From Novosphingobium sp. AAP83 (GTDB taxonomy: Bacteria > Pseudomonadota > Alphaproteobacteria > Sphingomonadales > Sphingomonadaceae): DNA of 64,000 nt. The position numbers and the translations under genes were made by a program. Under the pieces are notes generated by a model, which was given only the letters and a program-made list of their open reading frames with translations, was not told where the DNA came from and searched no databases. Position 1 is the first letter of the stretch, and each line of letters opens with the position of its first letter. This document shows, piece by piece, positions 42,877 through 51,980 of this stretch. Location of the stretch: NCBI RefSeq assembly GCF_001295795.1, contig NZ_LJHY01000008.1:59739-123738 (forward strand), written 5' to 3'.

Positions 42877-43649
42877 GCGTAGCCTTGCACTGCGCCGCCA
42901 TCCACCTGAATGGCGGTTCCGGTTATGTAACTCGCGGCTTGCGACCCTAGGAAAACGACAAGGTTAGCAATCTCGTCCGCTTCGCCCATCCGGCCCAGCG
43001 GGACTTGCGCGGTAATCGCGACAGCTAGATCAGCGGCTTGCGATCCTGTGTCTTTAGCCTGCTTTTCAAGCAACGACCGGACGCGGTCTGTTCGGGTCCA
43101 GCCCGGGCAGACCGTGTTTACGAGGATATTGTCGGGGGCCACTTGTGCAGCAAGGGTCTTGGCCCAGCCAAGCACCGCGAGGCGCACGGAATTGGACAAG
43201 GTCAGCCCCGCGATCGGCTGCTTCACTCCGTAAGACGAGATATTGATGATACGTCCCCATTGACGAGCGCGCATCGACGGCAGGACAGCACGCGTCGCTC
43301 TGACCGCGGACATCAGCGTCAGGTTGACGGCGGCTTCCCAATCGTCATCCGAGAGATTGTCGAACAGCCCTGCCGGCGGCCCGCCGCTGTTGTTCACCAG
43401 GATATCGACCGATCCGAAATGCGCGAGCGCCTGCGTCACAACCCGATCGATATCTGCAGGCTCCGACGCATCCGCTACGATCGCCAGACATCCCGGCATG
43501 GCGGCGGCAGCAGCTTCAAGCGCTTCGCGACCGCGCGCGCAGATCGTCACACGGGCGCCTTCAGCGTGAAAACCCAAGGCCGATGCGAGCCCGATCCCTT
43601 GACTTCCAGCCATCACCAGCACCGATTTGCCCTCGAGCTCCAGTCTCAT
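42873..43649 (-). CDS. SDR-fold protein without the canonical YxxxK
   Basis: 258 residues from ATG 43649, which overlaps the preceding stop. SVLVMAGSQGIGLASALGFH is a variant cofactor loop with AG in place of TG, and LVNNSGGPPAGLF and TAIQVDGGAVQGYA are recognisable. In the active site, NISSYGVKQPIAGLTLSNSV keeps Ser but the Tyr-x3-Lys is replaced by NSVR. This matches a known side group of beta-ketoacyl reductase-like SDRs where GVKQPIP...LSNxxR is conserved, so it is a subfamily trait and not decay. Activity uncertain. Confidence 0.85.
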   Translation of the reverse strand: MRLELEGKSVLVMAGSQGIGLASALGFHAEGARVTICARGREALEAAAAAMPGCLAIVADASEPADIDRVVTQALAHFGSVDILVNNSGGPPAGLFDNLSDDDWEAAVNLTLMSAVRATRAVLPSMRARQWGRIINISSYGVKQPIAGLTLSNSVRLAVLGWAKTLAAQVAPDNILVNTVCPGWTRTDRVRSLLEKQAKDTGSQAADLAVAITAQVPLGRMGEADEIANLVVFLGSQAASYITGTAIQVDGGAVQGYA

Positions 43650-44035
43650 GCCGGTTTTGCCTGCGGCCATTGCGCCTGATAGGATGCCAGATCGAAATAA
43701 TCACGCCATTGGCAGATGAGGCCATTTTCGACCACGAACGCGCCCATGACCGGCAGCGTTACGGCAGTTCCCCTGACAACGAACCGGTCGATCCGTTCGG
43801 TCAGCACTGTCGCGCCGCTGGCCGCGATCGACAGAAGCTCCCAACTGCATGCCTCTATCGCGTCGAGCGATTTAAGATAGGCGGCCACCGCCGACTTGCC
43901 GTGAAGCGGCTCCATCGGGACATTGTGGTAATGGATATTGTCGGCGAGCAGTGCGCAGATTTCGTCCATATCGAGCCGGTCCCAGGCGCGGCAGAAGGCG
44001 AGCACAACGTCAATTGGGTAGTGTTGCTCCGTCAT
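43646..44035 (-). CDS. limonene-1,2-epoxide-hydrolase-like protein
   Basis: 129 residues. It keeps the five residues known for this family: Tyr36 and Asn38 (HYHNVPM), Arg81 and Asp83 (TERIDRF) and Asp112 (WRDYFD), with spacings like LEH (Tyr53, Asn55, Arg99, Asp101, Asp132). Such enzymes open an epoxide with water in one step. In this block it would follow epoxidation by one of the P450s and give a diol for the SDRs. First gene of a three-gene minus-strand operon; candidate operator copy 2 is 70 bases upstream. Confidence 0.8.
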   Translation of the reverse strand: MTEQHYPIDVVLAFCRAWDRLDMDEICALLADNIHYHNVPMEPLHGKSAVAAYLKSLDAIEACSWELLSIAASGATVLTERIDRFVVRGTAVTLPVMGAFVVENGLICQWRDYFDLASYQAQWPQAKPA

Positions 44036-44103
44036 CGATTACCGACCCTGCCCTATGTCTTGCCGTCTGACGCAGCTTGACAGCTTCGCCACAACTTGTG
44101 AAG

Positions 44104-44121
44104 TATTGATTTCGATATATC
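44104..44121 (+). promoter_or_regulatory. candidate operator TATTGATnnCGATATA (copy 2)
   Basis: TATTGATTTCGATATATC at 44104-44121 matches copies 1 and 3. It lies 69 bases upstream of the minus-strand epoxide-hydrolase-like gene and on the opposite strand relative to that gene. The GATATATC half is itself palindromic. Confidence 0.6.
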
Positions 44122-44215
44122 TCGTTGAGAGGTTGGAATGGGCGTTCTGTCACGCTGCAATGATACGGGTTCGATCGTACCGGCAGCGGTCCCCGCATGA
44201 CGCGAGAGGACGAGT

Positions 44216-44660
44216 GTGCCGAGATGCTGGAAGGTGGGCCTGAACACCCCGGAACCGATGCTGGGCATCATCTATGGCGACAGCGTTCTGCCGGATGGCG
44301 CAGTTCTCGACTTGCGCGACGCCGGTACACCCAGAATCGAGGGGGAAATCCTGCTCCGGATCGGTCAGGTGCCCTATCCGGAATGCGAGAACGCAACCCT
44401 GCTCGCCTCGATCGCTTTGATACAGGTGGCGATGGAAATCGCAGACTGCCGGATTACCAACTGGGCCGCGCCGATCGATCACTGGGTCGCGGACAACGCC
44501 TGATGTGGCTGGAAAGTGCCTGCAAGCGTTAGCTTTGCGCCAGACAGGTTCGATCTGGCAAAGGTGCGGATGCAACTGACGGGCAACGGGAGCCCAATCG
44601 CTGAGGGCCGAGGCGGCAACTGCATGGGCGGGGCGCTGCAAGATTGCTGGGCAGGCCATA
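44216..44660 (+). pseudogene. 2-oxopent-4-enoate hydratase-like pseudogene, frameshifted and truncated
   Basis: One frame (44216-44503) gives WKVGLNTPEPMLGIIYGDSV, IEGEILLRIGQVP and IALIQVAMEIADCRITNWAA ending VADNA, the central part of the MhpD/DmpE hydratase family. After a stop, another frame (from about 44519) continues with DLAKVRMQLTGNGSPIAEGR and GGNCMGGALQ, the next conserved segment. The first 55 or so residues and the last 40 are missing. So a meta-cleavage hydratase gene once stood here and has decayed. Confidence 0.75.
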
Positions 44661-44685
44661 GTGCAACCATCGGTTACACAGCGCG

Positions 44686-45147
44686 TCACAGTGGGTCTTG
44701 CGACTGTGGCTCCAAAATCAGGGTCGCGAACCGGCCGAAGAAGTCGTCAGCCATGGTTCGTGCCGTGCCTTCGATCAACCGTGCGCCCATCTGCGCCAGC
44801 TTACCGCCGATCTGCGTGGCCGCGACATAGGTCAAGCGGGTTTCGTCGCCTTCAGGCACGAGCGTCACATCGGCATGACCCTTTGCAAAGCCCGCAACGC
44901 CCCCTTGCCCCTCGAACCGCATCTTGCAGCCGGCCGGCGCGTCGATATCCTCTTGTGTCAGCTTGCCCGAAAAGCGCGCGGTTACCGGCCCGATCTTGGC
45001 TGCGACCGTGCCGCTGTACTCGGTCTCCGAAAGCTTCTCCAATCGCTCGCAACCCTTGAGCGAGGCGCGGAGCAGTTCCGGATCGTTGAGCGCCTCCCAT
45101 GCGCGCGCTTGCGAACACGGGATCAGATAGCTTCCACGAATTTCCAT
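44686..45147 (-). CDS. CoxG-like (SRPBCC fold) protein
   Basis: 153 residues. SYLIPCSQARAWEALNDPEL, LKGCERLEKLSETEYSG, AKIGPVTARFSGKLTQEDI and GGKLAQMGARLIEGTARTMA match the carbon monoxide dehydrogenase subunit G family, a lipid-binding-like fold that in CODH clusters helps membrane anchoring or assembly. It is the last gene of the molybdenum hydroxylase operon, 15 bases after the FAD subunit stop. A role in attaching or maturing that enzyme is inferred. Confidence 0.87.
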   Translation of the reverse strand: MEIRGSYLIPCSQARAWEALNDPELLRASLKGCERLEKLSETEYSGTVAAKIGPVTARFSGKLTQEDIDAPAGCKMRFEGQGGVAGFAKGHADVTLVPEGDETRLTYVAATQIGGKLAQMGARLIEGTARTMADDFFGRFATLILEPQSQDPL

Positions 45148-45162
45148 GATACAATCCTCGGT

Positions 45163-45960
45163 CTATCGGCCCAATGCCGCAAACGCGCGCGCCGCGATTA
45201 TCCGAGTCATATGCATCCGATAGTCGGCCGAGCCGTGCAGATCCCCGGTGAAGCAATCTGCATCTAGCGGCACGTCGGCAAGGTCATTTCCGGTGCCGCC
45301 TGCATCGAGACACGCTTCGCCTGCATGCCAGCGAAACACGCCAAAGCCTGCGCCGGTCACCGCGATACGCGAACCTTCCGGTAACGAGGCAACGCATACC
45401 CCGACCAGTGCGAAGCGGGACGCCGGATTGCGGAATTTCTCGTAATGAGCGCGGTCGCAGCGGGGGAACGAGACCGCGGTGATGATTTCGCCCGCCTTCA
45501 GCGCGGTGGCGAACATGCCGGTGAAGAACGCATCTGCCTCAATCACGCGTTGCGTCGTGATGATCCGCGCGCCAAGTGCAAGCAAAGCCGCTGGATAGCA
45601 GGCAGCGGGATCGTTGTTCGCAACAGATCCGCCGATCGTTCCACGATGACGCACCTGCACATCACCGATACCGCCAGCCAGAGCCGCCACTGAGGGCAAC
45701 AGCGCCAGAACCTGCGGATCGGATGCGACCTGTGCGTGGGTCTGTGCCGCACCAATAACCAGGCGCTCATCTGCCAACGTGACGCCCTTGAGCGCTGCAA
45801 TCCCGCCCAGGCTGATAACGTGGGAAGGAGCAGCCAGCCGCGCACGCAGCACAGGCAGCATGGTCTGGCCACCGGCAAGCAGCGATGCCTCGGGATGCTC
45901 GGCCAGCAATGCCGAGGCATCCTCGATCCGATCCGGGCGGAGATAATCGAAGGCGTACAT
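45163..45960 (-). CDS. molybdenum hydroxylase FAD-binding subunit (CoxM-like)
   Basis: 265 residues from ATG 45960, whose A overlaps the previous stop (TGATG). SLLAGGQTMLPVLRARLAAP is the first FAD loop, and HRGTIGGSVANNDPAACYPA the second. It carries electrons from the 2Fe-2S subunit FAD to an acceptor. Subunit order (small, large, medium, CoxG) and overlaps show a single transcript from 48805. Confidence 0.93.
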   Translation of the reverse strand: MYAFDYLRPDRIEDASALLAEHPEASLLAGGQTMLPVLRARLAAPSHVISLGGIAALKGVTLADERLVIGAAQTHAQVASDPQVLALLPSVAALAGGIGDVQVRHRGTIGGSVANNDPAACYPAALLALGARIITTQRVIEADAFFTGMFATALKAGEIITAVSFPRCDRAHYEKFRNPASRFALVGVCVASLPEGSRIAVTGAGFGVFRWHAGEACLDAGGTGNDLADVPLDADCFTGDLHGSADYRMHMTRIIAARAFAALGR

Positions 45961-48338
45961 CAGCTGCTCATCCGCGCTTGGCACAGCCGCCAGATCGTCT
46001 CCGGAGCGGCCGGCATATCGATATGCGTGACGCCGAGCGCGTTGCAGATCGCATTGATGACAGCGGGCGGCGCACCGATCGCGCCTGCTTCACCACACCC
46101 CTTCATCCCCAGCGGATTGGAAGGGGACGGCGTCGGGGTGAATACCAATTTGTAGTTCGGAAGCGAGACGGCACGCGGCATACCGTAATCCATGAACGAT
46201 GCCGTCAGCAGTTGCGCGGTATCGGGATCATGGCGCGCATTCTCCCACAGCGCCTGTCCGATGCCCTGCGTAACCCCGCCATGGACCTGTCCCTCCACGA
46301 TCATCGGGTTGGCGACCGTGCCGAAATCGTCGGCTGCACTGAACGCGACGACGTCGGTTGTCCCGGTTTCCGGGTCGATCTCCACCTCGCAGACATAGAC
46401 CCCCGACGGATATGTGAAATTGGGCGGATCGAAGAAGCTTGTTGCCACCAGCCCCGGCTCGATCTGGTCGGTGGGGAAACCCGCGGCGGTGTGCGCGGCG
46501 TAGGCCATTTCGGCAAAGGCCACTGTGCGGTTCGTCGCGCTGCTCGAGAAAATGCCATCGCTGAACGCAACCGTCTCAAGATCGACATCAATCAGATGGG
46601 CGACGATCGCCTTGCCCTTGGCGATGATGCTATCGCAAGCCCGCAGAGTCGCACTCATCCCGACCGAAGCGCGTGAACCGTATGTCCCTGTGCCAGCCTG
46701 AATACGATCGGTGTCGCCCTGCACGACACTGATCTTTTCGATCGGAACGCCGAAGCGGTCGGCGGCAACCTGGGCAAAGGTCGTCTGGTGTCCTTGGCCA
46801 TGCGAATGGGCACCGGTCAGAACTTCGACGGTACCCATCGGATGCACGCGCACTTCGGCGGATTCCCACATACCTGCGCCGCCGCCGAGTGCTGCAAGCT
46901 TGGCCGATGGGCCGATGCCGCATGCCTCGACATAGGCGGCAATACCGATGCCCCGCAGTCGCCCGCGCGCGGCTGCCTCCACCTGACGCGCCGGGAAGCC
47001 GGCATAGTCGGCCAGCGCCAATGCTTCGTTCAGCGATCGCGTGTAGTCGCCACTGTCGTATTCATAGACGACCGGGGTCTGGTACGGAAAATCGGTGATG
47101 AAGTTTCGCCGCCGGATTTCTGCCTGGTCCAGACCGATTCGCTCGGCCGCAACATTGACGATCCGCTCGACGACATAGGCAGCCTCTGGCCGACCCGCGC
47201 CTCGATAGGCGTCGACCGGACAAGTGTTGGTATAGATCGCCCGGACGCGGCAATGGATCGCCGGAATAACATACTGGCCCGAGAGCATCGTGGCATACAT
47301 GTATGTAGGCACAAGCGCGCCGCTGCTCGACAGATAGGCACCGATATTGGCCAGCGTATCGACCCGCAGCGCCAGAAATCGCCCGTCACTATCGAGCGCC
47401 AGTTCGGCCGTTGTCAGATGATCCCGGCCATGCGCGTCGGTCAGAAAGGATTCGGTGCGTTCGGCGGTCCATTTGACCGGCCGGTCGACCAGCTTGGCCG
47501 CAAATGCGATGGCCAGTTCTTCAGGATAATTGTGCGCCTTGGAGCCGAACCCGCCGCCGACATCGGGCGAAACGATCCGCAGCTTATGTTCGGCGGCCAA
47601 GCCATAATAGCCGGCGATGAAAGCGCGCATCCCGATCGGATTCTGGTGTGCCATGTAGAGCGTCAGTTGCTCGTCCACCGCGTTCCACACGGCATTGGCA
47701 GCGCGCGGCTCGATCGCGTTCGGAATCAATCGGTTGTTGCGCAGCGTCAGGCTGACGACGTGAGCCGCCGATGCGAATGCGTCAGTCACGGCAGCGGCAT
47801 TGCCGATATCCCAGTCGAACGCGCGATTGCCGGGAATATCGGCATGTATCTGGACGGTCGTATCGCGCAGCGCGTCGGCGCAATCGGCAGTTACGTCCAG
47901 TTCCTCATAGTCAACCAGCACGGCTTCTGCCGCATCGCGCGCCAGATCCCGGGTATCGGCGACCACGATCGCGACCGGCTCTCCGACATATCGGACGACG
48001 TCCTGCGCGAGCATGGGCCTTACGCCCATCTTCATCGGCGCGCCGTCCGTCGAATGAATCATCCAGCCACATGGTAGAGGCGGTAGTCCAGCGGCGGCGA
48101 CATCGGCTCCGGTCACGATACGGATCACTCCGGGCCGGCCGAGCGCATCCGCCGTATCGATGCTCGCGAGGCGCGCATGGGCATAGGGGGAGCGGACAAA
48201 AGCCGCATAACTCTGGTCGGGTAGGATGATATCGTCGACGTAACGACCTTTGCCGCGCACGAGCCGCGCATCTTCGACGCGGCCGACCGAGCGCCCGAAG
48301 CTCGTTCCCGCCATGATGGCCGGCGCTTCGGGAGTCAT
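45960..48338 (-). CDS. molybdenum hydroxylase large subunit (xanthine/aldehyde dehydrogenase family)
   Basis: 792 residues from ATG 48338, which overlaps the small-subunit stop (ATGA). MPT and Mo-site elements: [60 protein letters not shown] and [20 protein letters not shown] with the catalytic Glu. True CO dehydrogenases have AYRCSFR with a Cys ligating copper; here it is AYRGAGR, so it is not a CODH. It probably hydroxylates an aldehyde or N-heterocycle. Long open frames on the other strand are shadows. Confidence 0.94.
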   Translation of the reverse strand: MTPEAPAIMAGTSFGRSVGRVEDARLVRGKGRYVDDIILPDQSYAAFVRSPYAHARLASIDTADALGRPGVIRIVTGADVAAAGLPPLPCGWMIHSTDGAPMKMGVRPMLAQDVVRYVGEPVAIVVADTRDLARDAAEAVLVDYEELDVTADCADALRDTTVQIHADIPGNRAFDWDIGNAAAVTDAFASAAHVVSLTLRNNRLIPNAIEPRAANAVWNAVDEQLTLYMAHQNPIGMRAFIAGYYGLAAEHKLRIVSPDVGGGFGSKAHNYPEELAIAFAAKLVDRPVKWTAERTESFLTDAHGRDHLTTAELALDSDGRFLALRVDTLANIGAYLSSSGALVPTYMYATMLSGQYVIPAIHCRVRAIYTNTCPVDAYRGAGRPEAAYVVERIVNVAAERIGLDQAEIRRRNFITDFPYQTPVVYEYDSGDYTRSLNEALALADYAGFPARQVEAAARGRLRGIGIAAYVEACGIGPSAKLAALGGGAGMWESAEVRVHPMGTVEVLTGAHSHGQGHQTTFAQVAADRFGVPIEKISVVQGDTDRIQAGTGTYGSRASVGMSATLRACDSIIAKGKAIVAHLIDVDLETVAFSDGIFSSSATNRTVAFAEMAYAAHTAAGFPTDQIEPGLVATSFFDPPNFTYPSGVYVCEVEIDPETGTTDVVAFSAADDFGTVANPMIVEGQVHGGVTQGIGQALWENARHDPDTAQLLTASFMDYGMPRAVSLPNYKLVFTPTPSPSNPLGMKGCGEAGAIGAPPAVINAICNALGVTHIDMPAAPETIWRLCQARMSS

Positions 48339-48805
48339 ACGTGCGCCATCGCGTCGGCACCGGCTAGAATGGCGCTGACGATATTCTGATAGCCGGTGCA
48401 GCGGCACAGATTGCCGTCGAGTTCCTCTCGCACGGTGGGCTCATCAAGTTGGCCATGCCGCGCCACCATATCGAGCGCCAGCATGATCATGCCGGGTGTG
48501 CAATAACCGCATTGCAATCCATGATGCTGACGAAACGCCTCTTGCATCGGGTGCAGCGCGGCATCGCTGCCCAATCCCTCTATCGTGGTAACCTCGCAAC
48601 CGTCGGCTTCTGCGGCCAGCATCGCACAACTCTTGATCGCCTTTCCGTCGACATGGACGGTACAAGCGCCGCATTGACTGGTGTCACAGCCGATGTGCGA
48701 GCCGGTTAGCCGCAAATGGTCACGCAGCGCATGGATCAACAGCGCCCGACCGGGCAGATCGAGTTCTGCCTCTTTCCCGTTCACCCGCAACGTAACTTGT
48801 ACCAT
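48335..48805 (-). CDS. molybdenum hydroxylase 2Fe-2S subunit (CoxS-like)
   Basis: 156 residues from ATG 48805, with AGAGGAAG upstream. [20 protein letters not shown] is the plant-type 2Fe-2S loop, and [10 protein letters not shown] with [13 protein letters not shown] the second cluster. It transfers electrons from the Mo site to the FAD subunit. It starts 62 bases after the TonB receptor stop, so importer and hydroxylase may be one transcript. Confidence 0.94.
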   Translation of the reverse strand: MVQVTLRVNGKEAELDLPGRALLIHALRDHLRLTGSHIGCDTSQCGACTVHVDGKAIKSCAMLAAEADGCEVTTIEGLGSDAALHPMQEAFRQHHGLQCGYCTPGMIMLALDMVARHGQLDEPTVREELDGNLCRCTGYQNIVSAILAGADAMAHV

Positions 48806-48866
48806 CGCTTCCTCTTTCCAATACAATGGCACGCCTTGGCGTTGCGCTACGTATCCGCCATCATCC

Positions 48867-51200
48867 CTAGAATTTGAATTCCAGTTCTACCCCGTAGGTG
48901 GTCGGTGGATTGATCGTACCGAATGTGAACAAGGCAAAAGTTGGGACTGGTGCGTTGCTTGCCGCAGTGCGCCCGAAGGTCGTACCAGCATCAAGCACAT
49001 GCTGGAAGTAGTCCACACCCGTCAGGTTGCGACCAAACGCCGAAATCTTAAATTTTTCAGCCTTGTAGGTAATCGACGCGTTTACGTTCGCATATCCGTC
49101 GATCAGACCGGGGTTAACAGCATGCGTGTTGATCGTATTTGCCACGATCGAATAGTCGCTCTTGTAGTCAACGTCTGCATTGACGATGATCGAAGCCGTA
49201 TCGGACACCGGAAACTCATAGTTCGTGCCAAAGGCGACAGTCCATTTCGGGGCACGCCGCAGTTGAAAGCCAGACTTGTCAATCGGACCAAGCGCGCCGG
49301 CATTCGGCCCATCGAGGAATGGTGCCTGATCGAAATAGCTGTCATAGGCCGCAAGGAGGTGACCGACGTTCAGGCTAAGCGTCAGACCATTGGTAGGGAT
49401 CGCTTTGATCTCGGCCTCTAGCCCCTTGAGCGTTGCGCTCGCAGCGTTCTGGACGACAGTGACCGTTGCCCCTGCCGGATCCGGGAACACAACATCTTCC
49501 TGCTTGTTGCCGTATTTCGCATGAAACGCTGAAAGGTTGACCTGAAGGCGGCGGTCAAGGAACTCGCTCTTTAGACCAATTTCAAAGTTCTTGACGTTCT
49601 CTGGATCATATGGCCCGAGCGTCAGGACGCTGCTGCCTCGGCCATTGAAGCCTCCTGAACGGAACCCTTCAGCATAAGAGCCATAAAGCAGGATATCGTC
49701 ATTGGCGTGATAGCTCAGGCCGACCTTGGGCGTAAACTTGCTCCAGTTTTTTCTTCCTGTAGCGGTACCGCCGCCAGGAATGGCATTGCTGAATCCGGGC
49801 GCAGCGCGTCGCACGTCGCTACAATCACCATAGGACACCAGGTAAGTCCGCGCATCGATAGCGCCTTGGGCCAAGCCGCCGCAAGCTTGCTTCTCGTCCC
49901 GGAGGTATCGCCCACCCGCCGTCAGCGTAAGATTTTGAACGACCTCCCAATCGACTTGGGCGAAGGCTGCATAGCTCTTTGCCCTTTGCTGATAGTCGGT
50001 CCCTCCGATCTCGCCGCCGAAAAAATAAGTCCGCTGGTTTACGGAATAGTCGCTACTGAAGTAATAAACACCGGCAACCACCTTGGCAGCGCCCAGATCG
50101 CCTTGGTAGCGTAGTTCGGTGGAGAACTGATTGATCGTCTGTGGGCGCTCGGTGTTGAACAGCGTTGCTGCGACCCCGTCAAATTCCTGGATCGCATTTT
50201 CTTTGGTGTCACGATAATTGATCACCGCGAAAATCTGATGATCATCAGCAATATCGAACTGCGCATTGGCCGTAATGCTATGCGTGGTTAGCGATGCCTT
50301 CTGCTCTAGCGAAGTGGTTGGCCTGCGATGATAATCGCTATCGGTTGCAGGACGCCCCAACCCGCCAAGCGCACCGAACAATTGATTTGCTTCCGTCAAT
50401 GCAGTGACTGGCCGTGTTGGCGTGCGATCGCGGATATAGTCGTAGGACAGATTGATGAGTCCCGACGCACCAAAATCGAACTCTACTTGCGGGCTGATCA
50501 TGAGAAGATCATTATCACCTTCCCGCTTGCCGCGCGTGACGTTCTGAAAATAGCCACCACCATCGAGCCGTACGAATGCAATTTTTGCTCTGATCGCGTC
50601 ATTGGCAAACGCGGGCAGGTTGAGCACACCCTTCAGATCGAACTGGTTGAAGCGGCCATAAGTTGCGCTGAACTTTCCGCCAAACTCTCCGGTTGGCTTG
50701 GCGCGCTGAACATGCAGCAGGCCGCCGATAGTATTGCGGCCAAACAGCGTGCCCTGTGGGCCACGCAGGACTTCAATTGTAGCCGCGTCGTAAACCGTCA
50801 AGAGCGCGCCAGTGGTCGAAGCGAGATAGACTCCGTCCAGGAAAACGCCGACCGGCGGATCGAATGATTTTTCGACATCGTTGAGCTGGATGCCACGGAT
50901 AGAGATTGCAGCTGTCCCGTTACCTAGCACAGGATCCACAATCAGATTGGGGGCGATGCTCCCGAGATCGAGCAAATCGCGCGAGAAGCGCTGCTCGATA
51001 AGCTTCGCGTTCAATGCCGTAATCGGGATGGATACATCCTGCACGTTTTCCGCGCGCTTGTTGGCGGTCACGATGATGTCCTGCAATCCGCTGCTGGCAT
51101 TCTCGGACTGCGCCTCTTGCGCGACCGCACCTCCGGACATTGCGACAAGCGCCGCACCCACCAAGCCCGATCTAATCTGAACCGACATGATTTTTGCCAT
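48867..51200 (-). CDS. TonB-dependent outer-membrane receptor
   Basis: 777 residues from ATG 51200, preferred over GTG 51206 because GGGGGGTG is then at ribosome-binding distance. Signal peptide ([20 protein letters not shown]), plug [20 protein letters not shown], plug signature [21 protein letters not shown]-terminal strand ending VELEFKF. It precedes the molybdenum hydroxylase genes in the same direction, and candidate operator copy 3 is 46 bases upstream. A MarR gene is divergent. Likely importer of the block 4 substrate. Confidence 0.95.
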   Translation of the reverse strand: MAKIMSVQIRSGLVGAALVAMSGGAVAQEAQSENASSGLQDIIVTANKRAENVQDVSIPITALNAKLIEQRFSRDLLDLGSIAPNLIVDPVLGNGTAAISIRGIQLNDVEKSFDPPVGVFLDGVYLASTTGALLTVYDAATIEVLRGPQGTLFGRNTIGGLLHVQRAKPTGEFGGKFSATYGRFNQFDLKGVLNLPAFANDAIRAKIAFVRLDGGGYFQNVTRGKREGDNDLLMISPQVEFDFGASGLINLSYDYIRDRTPTRPVTALTEANQLFGALGGLGRPATDSDYHRRPTTSLEQKASLTTHSITANAQFDIADDHQIFAVINYRDTKENAIQEFDGVAATLFNTERPQTINQFSTELRYQGDLGAAKVVAGVYYFSSDYSVNQRTYFFGGEIGGTDYQQRAKSYAAFAQVDWEVVQNLTLTAGGRYLRDEKQACGGLAQGAIDARTYLVSYGDCSDVRRAAPGFSNAIPGGGTATGRKNWSKFTPKVGLSYHANDDILLYGSYAEGFRSGGFNGRGSSVLTLGPYDPENVKNFEIGLKSEFLDRRLQVNLSAFHAKYGNKQEDVVFPDPAGATVTVVQNAASATLKGLEAEIKAIPTNGLTLSLNVGHLLAAYDSYFDQAPFLDGPNAGALGPIDKSGFQLRRAPKWTVAFGTNYEFPVSDTASIIVNADVDYKSDYSIVANTINTHAVNPGLIDGYANVNASITYKAEKFKISAFGRNLTGVDYFQHVLDAGTTFGRTAASNAPVPTFALFTFGTINPPTTYGVELEFKF

Positions 51201-51245
51201 CCTCACCCCCCTAAGTCGCGGCTATTTAGCACGCTTGAATGCACA

Positions 51246-51270
51246 GATATATCGTAATCAATATATATCG
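51246..51270 (-). promoter_or_regulatory. candidate operator TATTGATnnCGATATA (copy 3) over a putative promoter
   Basis: On the minus strand the sequence reads CGATATATATTGATTACGATATATC (51246-51270). TTGCGA just before it and TATATC at its end, 16 bases apart, could be -35 and -10 boxes, so the motif would fill the spacer and -10. The repeat CGATATAT occurs twice, 16 bases apart. Confidence 0.6.
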
Positions 51271-51467
51271 CAAGTTTTATCTATTGATTATTTTTAAGGG
51301 ATAATCCTTGCTCCTTGGCAAGTTAGATTGACATAAATTCGGTGAAGGCGAAGGCGGTTTGCGAGAAGATGTACGACAAGGAAATTTGACCCCGCGCTTC
51401 TGCGGTGTTTGTGCTGCACGCAAAGATGCGTAAATGAAGAGACGTCAAATTGATGAAAGGAAAGGCA

Positions 51468-51941
51468 ATGGCTGATGGCAAAGATGGGGACAAAGCGCTT
51501 GCTTTTCCGCCGGTCTATGAACGCCTGTCTTTCCGTATCCACAAGGTTAACGCCCAGCTGGCCCGTTTGTGCAACCCCCTGTTCCGCCAATATGGCCTCG
51601 ACCTGATCAGTTCGCGAATTCTGGTGCTGATGCTGGAACTGGGGCCGATTCGCGCAGGCGCGCTTGTCGAGCATATGGTGCTGCCGCAATCGACAATTTC
51701 TCATCAAATCCAGCGTCTCGAAAAGCTGGGTTATCTCAGCCGCGATCGCCGCGATTCGGACCAGCGCGTTGTCACCGTCGCGCTGACGCCGACAGGTCGG
51801 CTGGTCGCAGAAGCCTGCGAAAAGTTGAGCATGGACGTTTATGCCATGATGGTGAGCGAGATGGACCCCGCGATCCTCGCCCTGATAACCACCGAGTTCG
51901 ACAAGATGCTGTCGCGGCTATCCGGAACGGACAATATCTGA
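51468..51941 (+). CDS. MarR-family transcriptional regulator
   Basis: 157 residues from ATG 51468 (GAAAGG seven bases upstream); starts at 51450 and 51453 are alternatives. The winged helix is clear: RAGALVEHMVLPQSTISHQI, QRLEKLGYLSRDRRDSDQRV, VTVALTPTGR. MarR dimers usually repress catabolic genes and release DNA on binding a phenolic or aromatic ligand. It is divergent from the TonB receptor with copy 3 of the operator between them, so it is the best candidate to bind the three-copy motif. An IS3-type element begins 2-3 bases after its stop. Confidence 0.9.
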   Translation: MADGKDGDKALAFPPVYERLSFRIHKVNAQLARLCNPLFRQYGLDLISSRILVLMLELGPIRAGALVEHMVLPQSTISHQIQRLEKLGYLSRDRRDSDQRVVTVALTPTGRLVAEACEKLSMDVYAMMVSEMDPAILALITTEFDKMLSRLSGTDNI

Positions 51942-51980
51942 ACTGGACTTGTAACGGTTTCGCGCCGGTCACCTATCTCA

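Noticed and set aside
46788..48077. 429-codon open frame antisense to the molybdenum hydroxylase large subunit
   Set aside because: Shadow of a clear coding gene; composition is Arg/His-rich without motifs.
45960..48338. Carbon monoxide dehydrogenase assignment for the CoxSLM-like genes
   Set aside because: The Cys-containing active-site loop of true CODH is absent (AYRGAGR).
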